DNA of 64,000 bases. Source: Frankia alni ACN14a. Its GTDB lineage: Bacteria > Actinomycetota > Actinomycetes > Frankiales > Frankiaceae. Below are positions 9,135 to 16,691 of the stretch, one piece after another; position 1 is the stretch's first letter, and every line of letters begins with the position of its first letter. The position numbers and the translations under genes are program-made. Below the pieces are notes generated by a model that was not told the DNA's origin, made no database searches, and was given only the letters and a program-made list of their open reading frames with translations. The stretch is taken from positions 6,194,962-6,258,961 of the forward strand of contig NC_008278.1 of assembly GCF_000058485.1 (NCBI RefSeq), read 5' to 3'.

Positions 9135-10070
9135 TCACGCCGCCGGACCGCCCGGCGCGGCCGCGGGGCCGCCGGCACCCTGGCCGCCCGCGGCGGGCGG
9201 CGGCGCGCTCCGGCCGGCGGCATCGGGCGCCCGGTACGGCTCGCCGTCGGACTGCCCCTTCGTCAGCGACGCCCGCTGCGGGTCGCCACCGGCGCCGGCG
9301 CCGAGGGCGTTCGGTGTCCCGCTGCCCAGGGCCGCACCTGGGCCGCCCCCGCCGCCGAGATCACCGCGCAGCTCGGCCAGCCGGGACAGGGCCCGAGCAT
9401 CCATGGTGGCGCGGCGGACCTCGACCATCCGCGCCTCCATCCCCTGCGAGGCGAGCTCGTGGCGGCCGAGCGCCACCGCGTAGCGGTGCTCGACCTTGTC
9501 GCGGATCTCGGCGAGCGTCGGGGTGTCGCCGGCCGGGGCCAGCGTCGACATGCCCTCCATCGCCTGGGTCATCTGCTCCTGCATGGCGGCGTGCTCGATC
9601 TGGGTCAGCAGCCTGGCCCGCTCCGCCAGGTGGCGCTGCATCCGCGCCGTGTTGTCCTCGACGGCGGTGCGGGCCTGGGCCGCCGACGCCGCCGCCTGGC
9701 GATGCAGGTTCTTCAGGTCTTCCAGCGAGGTCTCCGCGGAGACGAGCTGGCTGGCGAACGCCTGCGCGGTTTCCTCGTAGCCGGCCGCGGAGACCGGATC
9801 ACCCGAGGCTCGCGCGTTGTCGGCCAGCAGCAGCGAGGAGCGGGCCGACTCGGTCAGGCCGGCGACCTCCTCGGCCTGCCGGGCCAGCCGCATCTCCAGT
9901 TGACGCTGATTTCCCACGACGAGCGCGGCCTGCTGCACGAGCGCCTCGTGTTGGCGGCGCGCCTCCTCGATGGCCTGGTCGATCTGCACCCGCGGGTCGG
10001 CCCGCTCGTCGAACTTGCGGTTCGCCGACGCGGACAGATACCGGGCAATCTTGCGGACGACATTCGCCAT
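9135..10070 (-). CDS. pspA: PspA/IM30-family membrane-stress protein
   Basis: ESCRT-III-like coiled-coil protein that coats and protects the inner face of the cytoplasmic membrane. The start ATG at 10070 gives the family N-terminus (MANVVRKIARYLSASANRK), followed by a long helical coiled-coil to about residue 220 (DPRVQIDQAIEEARRQHEAL; QLEMRLARQAEEV). The last 80 or so residues are a Gly/Pro/Ala-rich tail not needed by the family. In mycobacteria the order is clgR-pspA-pspM, and ClgR activates pspA; here a Dps gene and a small zinc-ribbon gene lie between clgR and pspA. No strong Shine-Dalgarno is visible. Three 19-bp repeats lie about 100-160 bases upstream. Confidence 0.92.
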   Translation of the reverse strand: MANVVRKIARYLSASANRKFDERADPRVQIDQAIEEARRQHEALVQQAALVVGNQRQLEMRLARQAEEVAGLTESARSSLLLADNARASGDPVSAAGYEETAQAFASQLVSAETSLEDLKNLHRQAAASAAQARTAVEDNTARMQRHLAERARLLTQIEHAAMQEQMTQAMEGMSTLAPAGDTPTLAEIRDKVEHRYAVALGRHELASQGMEARMVEVRRATMDARALSRLAELRGDLGGGGGPGAALGSGTPNALGAGAGGDPQRASLTKGQSDGEPYRAPDAAGRSAPPPAAGGQGAGGPAAAPGGPAA

Positions 10071-10171
10071 ACCACGATCGTCGCACGACCTCGGCCCACT
10101 GGTGACCCGGCCGGCACACCAAACGCGTCGTCCTTCCGTCAGACGGGAAGGCCTGCCGGCAGACCTGAGGG

Positions 10172-10228
10172 CCCACGTCACACGGGCGGGCCCACGTCAC
10201 ACGGGCGGGCCCACGTCACACGGGCGGG
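10172..10228. repeat. 19-bp tandem repeat, three perfect copies, upstream of pspA
   Basis: CCCACGTCACACGGGCGGG occurs at 10172-10190, 10191-10209 and 10210-10228. The last copy covers the stop codon and final codons of the small zinc-ribbon gene. The array lies in the likely pspA promoter region, so it may be a set of binding sites or a slipped-strand repeat. Confidence 0.95.
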
Positions 10229-10410
10229 CACAGCGGAGTACGACCTCGTCCCCGGCAGACCAGGCACGACCGGCAGGCCGGCACGAAGCCGCCGCGCGCC
10301 GTGGCGAAGACGACCAGTTGCTCGCCCAGGCCGTTACAGGCCTTGCAGACCTGGATCGGCAGGTGTGCCGGGGCCGCGTCATCCTCCTCGGGTTGCGAGG
10401 CGGTGCTCAC
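10216..10410 (-). CDS. small Cys-rich zinc-ribbon-like protein (64 aa)
   Basis: Unrecognised small protein. It has a CKAC pair at about residues 22-25 and CRSCLVC at about 45-51, spaced like a one-zinc ribbon, joined by a hydrophobic strand segment (EQLVVFATARGG). The GTG start at 10410 is backed by GGGAGAGAAG about nine bases upstream. It lies between dps and pspA on the same strand. The Cys spacing recalls the zinc fingers of DnaJ-type proteins (CxxCxG), but there is only about one module. It may be a stress-linked metal or redox protein; the function is unknown. Confidence 0.65.
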   Translation of the reverse strand: MSTASQPEEDDAAPAHLPIQVCKACNGLGEQLVVFATARGGFVPACRSCLVCRGRGRTPLCPPV

Positions 10411-10599
10411 CTGATCTTCTCTCCCTGCAGGCCAGGCCCGGGAGCCAGGCCCGGGTGGACGACGACGAACGCAAGCTGCACCGCGAGAACTACCCGGGGA
10501 GAGTGGCAGACCGACCCGCACGCCGCCACCGGAGTCGCCCATTCGGGCGGGTACCCCGGCGGCGGCCCTGTGGGCGGCGGCCCCGGATGCGGACCGGGC

Positions 10600-11067
10600 T
10601 CAGACCATCGCCTGGAACATCCAGTGCTGTTCCTCCAGCTCGCGCACGACGTCGATGATCAGATCCTGGGTGACCGGGTCGGGCTGCTCGGTGGCGTCCA
10701 TTCGGGTGCGCGTCCGGGTGATGACCTCGGCGAGCACGTCGGTGATGAGCCGGACCACCTTCTCGTCGGCGAGGTAACCGACCTCGACTCCGTGCAGGTG
10801 GGTGCCGCGGGCGATCGTCGACGACTGGCCGTCCGGGTTGACCCCGATGGCCACGGCCCGCTCGGCGACGGCGTCCGCGAAGCGACGGCTCAGCTCCACG
10901 ACCTCGTCGAGCTGGCGATGCACGCTGCGGAAGTTCCGGCCGATGACGTTCCAGTGCAACTGCTTCGCGAACAGGGACAGATCGATCAGATCGACCAACG
11001 CGCCCTGCAATGCCTCGCCGGTGACGGAACGGGCCTCGTCGGACAGTGGGCTACGGATCGCACTCAT
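10600..11067 (-). CDS. dps: Dps-family DNA-binding/iron-storage mini-ferritin
   Basis: Dodecameric ferritin that oxidises ferrous iron with peroxide and stores it, protecting DNA. The 155-residue length fits the family. The signature is at about residues 33-55 (LFAKQLHWNVIGRNFRSVHR), with the His and following Asp/Glu (HRQLDEV) forming the ferroxidase site at the subunit interface. The ATG at 11067 begins MSAIRSPLS. It sits between clgR and the PspA genes, which is not the mycobacterial order. A hairpin and a period-8 repeat lie upstream, so it probably has its own promoter. Confidence 0.9.
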   Translation of the reverse strand: MSAIRSPLSDEARSVTGEALQGALVDLIDLSLFAKQLHWNVIGRNFRSVHRQLDEVVELSRRFADAVAERAVAIGVNPDGQSSTIARGTHLHGVEVGYLADEKVVRLITDVLAEVITRTRTRMDATEQPDPVTQDLIIDVVRELEEQHWMFQAMV

Positions 11068-11248
11068 GCTCGTCCTCTCGGGTCGGAGCCGTTTGCGTTC
11101 CCTGGCGTGCCCCGCAAGGAGATCCGTACGCGGAACCTCCGCTACCGTCCCGCTCCGTCACCGTAGCCCGCTGTCACCCAAGCCGATTGTCACCCAAGCC
11201 CGTTCGACGAAGCCCGACCGGGGCCCGACCCGTCCGCCACCACGCGGG

Positions 11249-11288
11249 AGGTGCCGAGGTGCCGAGGTGCCCAGGTGCCCAGGTGCCG
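11249..11288. repeat. 8-bp tandem repeat, five copies, upstream of dps
   Basis: AGGTGCCG/AGGTGCCC units run head-to-tail at 11249, 11257, 11265, 11273 and 11281. They lie in the 349-bp spacer between the dps start and clgR stop. Just beyond them (11167-11200) are two looser copies of TGTCACCCAAGCC. No gene is seen in this spacer. Confidence 0.9.
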
Positions 11289-11299
11289 AGCGGTGACCT

Positions 11300-11334
11300 G
11301 TCCCGCACCGACCGCTGACAGTCAGCGGCGGGAC
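11300..11334 (-). terminator. strong stem-loop downstream of clgR, candidate terminator
   Basis: CCGCTGAC (11312-11319) and GTCAGCGG (11321-11328) form a perfect 8-bp arm pair around a single A, extended by outer GTCCCG (11300-11305) and CGGGAC (11329-11334). It lies 83 bases after the clgR stop on the minus-strand transcript. The near-perfect symmetry also fits an operator. Confidence 0.5.
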
Positions 11335-11416
11335 GCGACACACAGAGATCAACTCGGGACGACGATCAGCTCGGAACGGAGCCTGCGGCCGTCGGGCGAA
11401 CGCCGACCGACGAGGC

Positions 11417-11728
11417 TCAGGCAGCCCGATCCACGACCGTCGGGCGGGCCGGCACCACGACCGTGGCTCCACCGACGCCCGCACCGACCGCCAGCTCGGC
11501 GAGCTCCAGATCCTCGCTGACCTCACGCAGCAGGTCCGCGAGCCGGACTCCCAACGCCTCGCAGATGGCTGCGAGCAGCTCGGAGCTGGCCTCCTTCTGC
11601 CCACGCTCCACCTCGGAGAGGTAGCCCAGCGACACCCTGGCCGCCGAGGACACCTCCCGGAGCGTGCGGTGCTGATCTTGACGGCGGCGGCGCAACGCCT
11701 CGCCGATCATGCGTCGGAGCAGGACCAT
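11417..11728 (-). CDS. clgR: ClgR-like XRE-family transcriptional activator
   Basis: Small helix-turn-helix activator of protease (Clp) and envelope-stress genes in actinobacteria. The 103-residue protein has an XRE-type HTH at about residues 20-60 ([22 protein letters not shown]) and a conserved C-terminal helix ([21 protein letters not shown]). It starts at ATG 11728 with AAGGAGGAGG just upstream, a very strong Shine-Dalgarno. Gene order cinA-clgR-(dps)-pspA matches the ClgR-Psp locus of mycobacteria. A TATACG at 11768-11763 on the minus strand, about 35 bases from the start, could be a -10 element; no clear -35 was found. The ending [14 protein letters not shown] is Val/Ala-rich and not the LAA-type degron I recall for other ClgR proteins. 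Confidence 0.88.
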   Translation of the reverse strand: MVLLRRMIGEALRRRRQDQHRTLREVSSAARVSLGYLSEVERGQKEASSELLAAICEALGVRLADLLREVSEDLELAELAVGAGVGGATVVVPARPTVVDRAA

Positions 11729-11836
11729 CGAGCCTCCTCCTTCGTCCGCGGGATGCGTTCACCGTATACCCACCACCGTGGCCCTCGGGCCCTCGTTGAT
11801 GGGACTGTAACTGTGTAAGCACCTCGGGTCCGGCGA

Positions 11837-13150
11837 TTACTCCCGCGATCCGCCGGTGGCGTCGTCGACGAAGGCGGCGATGTCGCTGCCCGGCAGTCCT
11901 GCCAGGGTACGCCGCGCCAGGTCCAGAGCGGTCACGGCGGCGAAGGCGCGCACCCGCTCGCGGTCACCGGGCAGGCGGAGCGAGCGGGTGATCGTCCCGT
12001 CCGGGCCGGCGAGACCCAGGTGCACCGTTCCCGCCGGCTTGCCCTCCAGCTCACCCGGACCGGCGACACCCGTGGTGGCCAGCCCGTAGTCGGCACCGAG
12101 GCGCACCCGCACCCCGGCCGCCATCGCCGCGGCGGTGTTGGCCGACACCGCCCCCTCGGCGGCGAGCAGGGCCTGATCGACCCCGAGCGCCGACGCCTTG
12201 ACGTCGGTCGCATAGGACACGACGCCGCCGCGGAACACCACACTCGACCCGGGCACGTCGGTCAGCCGGCCGGCGAGCAGCCCGCCGGTGATGGACTCGG
12301 CGACGGCGAGCGTCGCCGACCGCGCGCGCAGCAGCCCCAGCACGACGCTCTCCAGCGAGTCCTCCTCGCCGCCGTAGACCCCGGCGCCGAGCGCCGCGCG
12401 CGCCGCGGCCTCCACCGGGGCGATCAACGTCTCCGCCTCGGCCCGGTCCCGCGCCCGGGCGGTGATGCGAACCCGGGTCTGGCCGCCGCTGGCCAGGAAC
12501 GCGATCCGCGGGTTGCCGATCGGTGCCAACCGGTCGACCTCGGCCGCGAGCGCCTCGGCGACCGCCGACTCCCACATCCCGGCCGTGCGCAGCACCCGGT
12601 GCACGACCACCGCCGGCTGGCCTGCGCGGCGCAGGATGTCGGGCAGGACACTCGCGGTGAACATGTCGTTCATCTCGAAGGGGACGCCCGGCATGGCGTA
12701 CACGACGCCCGCACCGATCTCCATCCGGATGCCCGGTGCGGTGCCCGGCCCGTTGGGCAGCGGCTGCGCACCCACGGGCAGGTCCGCCTGCCGGTAGTTC
12801 ATCACCGGGACGTCGCGGACCTCGCGTCGGCCCATCGCCCGGAACCGCCGGCGCAGCTCGGCCTCCAGGAAGTCGTCGCGGCGCAGCTCGACACCGGCCG
12901 CCGCGGCGATGCCCTCGCGAGTCAGGTCGTCCTGGGTCGGCCCGAGACCTCCGGTCATCACGACGGCGTCGGCGCGCTCCAGCGCCACCCGGATCGCCGT
13001 GGCGATCACGTCGACGTCGTCGCCGACGACCGTGGAGGTCTCGATCGTCACCCCGACGTCGGCGAGCTGCCGGCCGAGCCACGCGGCGTTGCCGTTGACG
13101 ATGTCGCCGTAGAGGAGCTCGTCCCCCACCGCCAGCAGTTCAGCGCGCAT
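11837..13150 (-). CDS. cinA: CinA-family nicotinamide-nucleotide amidohydrolase / competence-damage protein
   Basis: Two-domain CinA. The N-terminal MoCF-like domain (residues about 1-170; [34 protein letters not shown]) is the putative pyrophosphatase, and the C-terminal domain (about 270-420; AVAESITGGLLAGRLT, TGVAGP) is the NMN deamidase-type domain that recycles pyridine nucleotides. Length 437 is normal. The start overlaps the pgsA 3' end by 11 bases, showing one operon (rimO-pgsA-cinA). It is followed by clgR after about 108 bases. Confidence 0.93.
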   Translation of the reverse strand: MRAELLAVGDELLYGDIVNGNAAWLGRQLADVGVTIETSTVVGDDVDVIATAIRVALERADAVVMTGGLGPTQDDLTREGIAAAAGVELRRDDFLEAELRRRFRAMGRREVRDVPVMNYRQADLPVGAQPLPNGPGTAPGIRMEIGAGVVYAMPGVPFEMNDMFTASVLPDILRRAGQPAVVVHRVLRTAGMWESAVAEALAAEVDRLAPIGNPRIAFLASGGQTRVRITARARDRAEAETLIAPVEAAARAALGAGVYGGEEDSLESVVLGLLRARSATLAVAESITGGLLAGRLTDVPGSSVVFRGGVVSYATDVKASALGVDQALLAAEGAVSANTAAAMAAGVRVRLGADYGLATTGVAGPGELEGKPAGTVHLGLAGPDGTITRSLRLPGDRERVRAFAAVTALDLARRTLAGLPGSDIAAFVDDATGGSRE

Positions 13151-13985
13151 CCGTCAGCCCCTCGTCGTCGGTGATGCCCGTCCCGGCCGCGGGCTCGCCG
13201 GCCGCGTCGCGCGCGGTCTGGCGCCGCAGCGCGAGCGCCCGGTAGACGTAGTCGATCCCGGTGGCGACGGCGACGACCACGCCCGCGGCGAGGATCACCG
13301 CCCGGCTGGTCGCGGCGACCCCCGCCAGGGGCAGCACATAGAGCCCGATCGCCACGTTCAGCAGCAGTGTCTTCGCCTTGCCCCCGCGGCTCGCGGCGAT
13401 CACCCCGAAGCGGATCACCCACAGCCGCAGCAGCGTGACCCCGACCTCGCGCAGCAGGATCACCGCCGTCACCGGCCACGGCAGCTCCCCGAGGACGGAC
13501 AGCGAGATCAGCGCGGCGCCGGTCAGCGCCTTGTCGGCGATCGGGTCGACGAGGATGCCGAAGTCGGTGACAAGGTGCCAGTGGCGGGCGATGGACCCGT
13601 CGACCTGGTCGGTGATCGCGGCGACGGCGTAGGCGACGAAGGCCGCGTAGCGCCAGCCGTCGTCGTCGGGACCGGCGAACAACACCAGCACGAAGACCGG
13701 CACGAGGATCAGCCGGATGATCGTCAGCAGGTTGGCGACGTTGAGTACGGACACGCTCGGACGCGGGTCCGCCCCGTTCGCGGCGGCCAGGGGACCACCG
13801 CGATCGACGGCGCCTGGTTCGGGCGGGGCCGAGGAGAGGTCGACGGGTGGCAGCTCGCGGGTGGGCTGACCGGCCGGCGACGGCCGCCGGCCGCCGACGC
13901 CGCGCAGGGCATCGGCTCCGCCCAGGGCATCGGCTCCGCCCAGGGCATCGGCTCCGCCCGGGGCGTCGGCTCCGGACGCCGTCAC
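13140..13985 (-). CDS. pgsA: CDP-diacylglycerol-glycerol-3-phosphate 3-phosphatidyltransferase
   Basis: Membrane enzyme of the CDP-alcohol phosphatidyltransferase family making phosphatidylglycerol phosphate. The signature D-x2-DG-x2-AR-x8-G-x3-D-x3-D is complete at about residues 130-155 ([10 protein letters not shown] ... GILVDPIAD). Four or more membrane helices follow [20 protein letters not shown]. The GTG start at 13985 overlaps the rimO stop as GTGA. That choice gives an unusual 85-residue N-terminal extension that includes a GGADAL repeat; an internal GTG just before LNVANLL would give a normal-length enzyme. Translational coupling to rimO favours the longer form. Confidence 0.9.
   Translation of the reverse strand: MTASGADAPGGADALGGADALGGADALRGVGGRRPSPAGQPTRELPPVDLSSAPPEPGAVDRGGPLAAANGADPRPSVSVLNVANLLTIIRLILVPVFVLVLFAGPDDDGWRYAAFVAYAVAAITDQVDGSIARHWHLVTDFGILVDPIADKALTGAALISLSVLGELPWPVTAVILLREVGVTLLRLWVIRFGVIAASRGGKAKTLLLNVAIGLYVLPLAGVAATSRAVILAAGVVVAVATGIDYVYRALALRRQTARDAAGEPAAGTGITDDEGLTDAR
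13905..13976. repeat. 18-bp in-frame tandem repeat in the pgsA N-terminus
   Basis: CAGGGCATCGGCTCCGCC at 13905-13922 is repeated at 13923-13940 and 13941-13958, with a diverged fourth copy at 13959-13976. Read in pgsA on the minus strand it encodes a Gly-Gly-Ala-Asp-Ala-Leu hexapeptide repeat right after the start codon. Confidence 0.93.
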
Positions 13986-15619
13986 GTCCCATCCGCGCGG
14001 GGCCGGCCCACCAGGACCGTCGCCCGCGCCCCGGTCGCCGACGGCGCGGCCTCGCCCCGCCCGGCCGAGGGACGGGCCCGGTCGAGCACCGCGGTGAACT
14101 CGGCGACCAGGTCGACCCCCTCGGTCGCGACGACCCGGGCCTCGATCAGGTCCCCCACCTCGACACCAGGCTGGCCGGGCTGGCCGGGCAGACCGGGCTG
14201 GCCGGTGCCGGACGGGCCCCCGGCGGGCGGGCCGGCCGCGGCACCGGCGGGGCCGGGCAGGCGGACCAGGCAGGAGCCGTCGGCATCGGGCTGCTGGTGG
14301 CCGGCACACCCGGCGGCGATCCCGTCGGTGATCTCCTCGACGAGGACCTGGACCCGGCTGCCGATCCGCTCCTGCGCCCGGGTGGCGGTGAGCTGTTCGA
14401 CGAGATCGGTGATCTGCACCCGGCGCCGCTCGATCTCCTCCTCGGCGATCTTGCCTGGCAGGGAGACCGCCTCGGTGCCCTCCTCGTCCGAATAGCCGAA
14501 CACGCCGACCGCGTCGAGCTCGGCGGCCTCGAGGAACTCCGCCAGGATGTCGACGTCCGCTTCGGTCTCCCCGGGAAAACCGACGATGACGTTCGACCGG
14601 GCGCCGAGGCCGGGCAGCAGGCCGCGACCGCGGTCGAGCAGGTCGAGGAAGTGCTCGGAGCCGCCGAACCGACGCATCCGGCGCAGCACCGCCGGGCTCG
14701 CGTGCTGGAACGACAGGTCGAGGTAGGGGGCGAGACCCGGCGTGGTCAGCAGCACCTCGAGCAGCGACGGGCGCAACTCCGCCGGCTGCAGGTAGACCGT
14801 CCGCACCCGCACGATGCCCGGCACGGCGGCAAGCTGCGGCAGCAGCTTCTCCAGCGCCCGCAGGTCACCGAGATCCTTGCCGTAGGAGGTCGAGTTCTCG
14901 CTGACCAGCACCAGCTCGCGCGCACCCTCGCCGGCCAGCCACTCCGCCTCGGCGAGGACGTCGTCGGCGGGACGGGACACGTGCGAGCCGCGGAACGACG
15001 GGATCGCGCAGAACGCGCACCGCCGGTCGCAGCCGCTGGAGATCTTCAGGGCGGCGACCGGCCCCGCCGTCAACCGGCGCCGGCCCGGGCTACCCGCTGC
15101 ACTCCCACCCGCAACACCCCTGGCGTGCCCGGGAACGTGCACGGCGACGTTCGCCGACGCGCCCCGTTCCACCGGGGTGATCGGCAACAGGGTGCGCCGG
15201 TCCCGCGGGGTGTGGGCGGGCACCGTGGCGCCGCCGAGGACCGCGTCGAGATGCTCGCCGATGCTCGGGTAGGCGTCGAAGCCCAGCACCGCGTCGGCCT
15301 CGGGCAGGCTCGCCGCCAGCTCGTTGCCGTAGCGCTCCGCGAGGCAGCCGACGGCGACCACCGCACGCGGGCCCGCCCCGGCCGGTTCGCCGTCGCCGGC
15401 CCGCAGGTCGTCCGCGGCCAGCAGGGCGTCGATGGAGTCCTTCTTCGCCGCGTCGACGAATCCGCAGGTGTTGACCAGCACGGCGTCGGCGTCGGCGGCG
15501 TCGGCGACCAGTTCCCACCCCTGGGCGGCGAGCCGGCCGGCGAGTTCCTCCGAATCCACCTCGTTCCGGGAACAACCGAGCGTGACGAGAGCTACCCGGC
15601 GCGGGACGTGAGTGGACAC
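13982..15619 (-). CDS. rimO: Ribosomal protein S12 methylthiotransferase
   Basis: Radical SAM methylthiotransferase that modifies Asp-88 of ribosomal protein S12. The N-terminal MTTase domain has three cysteines ([29 protein letters not shown]), and the radical SAM CxxxCxxC is at about residues 200-207 ([13 protein letters not shown]). A TRAM domain forms the C-terminus, but here it is interrupted by a Pro/Gly repeat ([13 protein letters not shown]), making the protein 545 aa against about 440-500 typically. There is also a Gly/Ala-rich insert before the Cys motif. The start codon gives [16 protein letters not shown], which fits the family. The stop overlaps the pgsA start. Confidence 0.94.
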   Translation of the reverse strand: MSTHVPRRVALVTLGCSRNEVDSEELAGRLAAQGWELVADAADADAVLVNTCGFVDAAKKDSIDALLAADDLRAGDGEPAGAGPRAVVAVGCLAERYGNELAASLPEADAVLGFDAYPSIGEHLDAVLGGATVPAHTPRDRRTLLPITPVERGASANVAVHVPGHARGVAGGSAAGSPGRRRLTAGPVAALKISSGCDRRCAFCAIPSFRGSHVSRPADDVLAEAEWLAGEGARELVLVSENSTSYGKDLGDLRALEKLLPQLAAVPGIVRVRTVYLQPAELRPSLLEVLLTTPGLAPYLDLSFQHASPAVLRRMRRFGGSEHFLDLLDRGRGLLPGLGARSNVIVGFPGETEADVDILAEFLEAAELDAVGVFGYSDEEGTEAVSLPGKIAEEEIERRRVQITDLVEQLTATRAQERIGSRVQVLVEEITDGIAAGCAGHQQPDADGSCLVRLPGPAGAAAGPPAGGPSGTGQPGLPGQPGQPGVEVGDLIEARVVATEGVDLVAEFTAVLDRARPSAGRGEAAPSATGARATVLVGRPRADGT

Positions 15620-15702
15620 CAGGTCAGGCTACCGGGGCGGTGGCACCCGGCGCCGCACCAGCCCGACATGGCCGACTCGCGCAGGGCGTCCGCCGGTCGC
15701 GA

Positions 15703-16602
15703 TCAGTCGACGGGCGCGGCAGGCGCCGTGGCGAGCGCGGACGGCGCCGGGCCCGCGGCGAGGGGGCTGCGGCCGGCATCCCCGACCTCGCACTCGCCGG
15801 AGGCGGCCACGCTGACCCGGATCGTCACCACCTGACCATCGCCGCCGGAGGGGCCGAGGCTCCTGCCGTTGCACGACACGTCGACCGCGCCCGCATTACC
15901 CATCCTGATGCTCAGCGCCCCCGGCGCCGTGACGGTGCGGCTGTCGCCGGAGTGCAGCAGCTGCGCGAGCAGCACGTGCCGGTCGTCGTCACGCACCTCC
16001 AGCCAGCTCTGCGCGTCGCGCGCCGCCAGCACGACGTTCACCCCCGCCGGGGGGGTGGTGCTGGGTGCGGCGGCGGGTGCGTTGCTCGGCGCCGCGATCG
16101 GTGCCGGCGCGGTCGGCGGGGGTGCGGCGGCGTCGCCCTGCCGGGTGGACCCGGAGGAGCCGGACGACCCGGAACCGGGTATCAGCAGGGCGATGACGGC
16201 GATCAGGCACACCGCGGCCAACGACACGATCATCGCGGCGCCCCAACGGAACCCACCGTGCCGGCGCCGGGACCCGCCTCGCAGCGGGTCGAACTCGCCG
16301 GGCGGGACGCCGAGCACCGGCCCGGTCAACACCTCGTGGGAGGCGTCGTAGGCGTCCAGGACGGGGCCGGGGTCGAGACCGAGGCTGGTGGCGATGCTGC
16401 GCAGGTGGCCGCGGGCGTAGACCGTGCCGCCGCAGCGGGAGTAGTCGTCCCGTTCGATCTGGTCGATCAGGCTTGCCCGCACCCGAGTGCGCTCACTGAC
16501 CTCGTCGATCGTCAGGTTGCGCTCGCGGCGGGCCGCGGCGAGCAGCGAGCCGGCACTGACCGGCTGCGGATCGTCCACGGATTGCATGAGCGACCTCCGC
16601 AA
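15703..16602 (-). CDS. RodZ-like HTH membrane protein with C-terminal DUF4115-type domain
   Basis: Bitopic membrane protein with a cytoplasmic helix-turn-helix (about residues 18-80; GSLLAAARRERNLTIDEVSERT), one transmembrane helix (about 120-145; MIVSLAAVCLIAVIALLIPG), a Pro/Ala-rich linker and a periplasmic beta-type domain (about 195-270; WLEVRDDDRHVLLAQLL). This is the layout of RodZ, the cytoskeletal cell-shape protein, and of the HTH_25/DUF4115 family found after ftsK in actinobacteria. The start is either 16602 or a Met five codons later. Rod-shape function is not established for this branch. Confidence 0.82.
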   Translation of the reverse strand: MRRSLMQSVDDPQPVSAGSLLAAARRERNLTIDEVSERTRVRASLIDQIERDDYSRCGGTVYARGHLRSIATSLGLDPGPVLDAYDASHEVLTGPVLGVPPGEFDPLRGGSRRRHGGFRWGAAMIVSLAAVCLIAVIALLIPGSGSSGSSGSTRQGDAAAPPPTAPAPIAAPSNAPAAAPSTTPPAGVNVVLAARDAQSWLEVRDDDRHVLLAQLLHSGDSRTVTAPGALSIRMGNAGAVDVSCNGRSLGPSGGDGQVVTIRVSVAASGECEVGDAGRSPLAAGPAPSALATAPAAPVD

Positions 16603-16691
16603 GCGTGAGTTTCTGCCTACCGTGGAGGCACCGGCTCAGTTTACGGTCCGTCACCCGGCCTCGACAGCGCAGACCCGGCCACCGGCACTTC

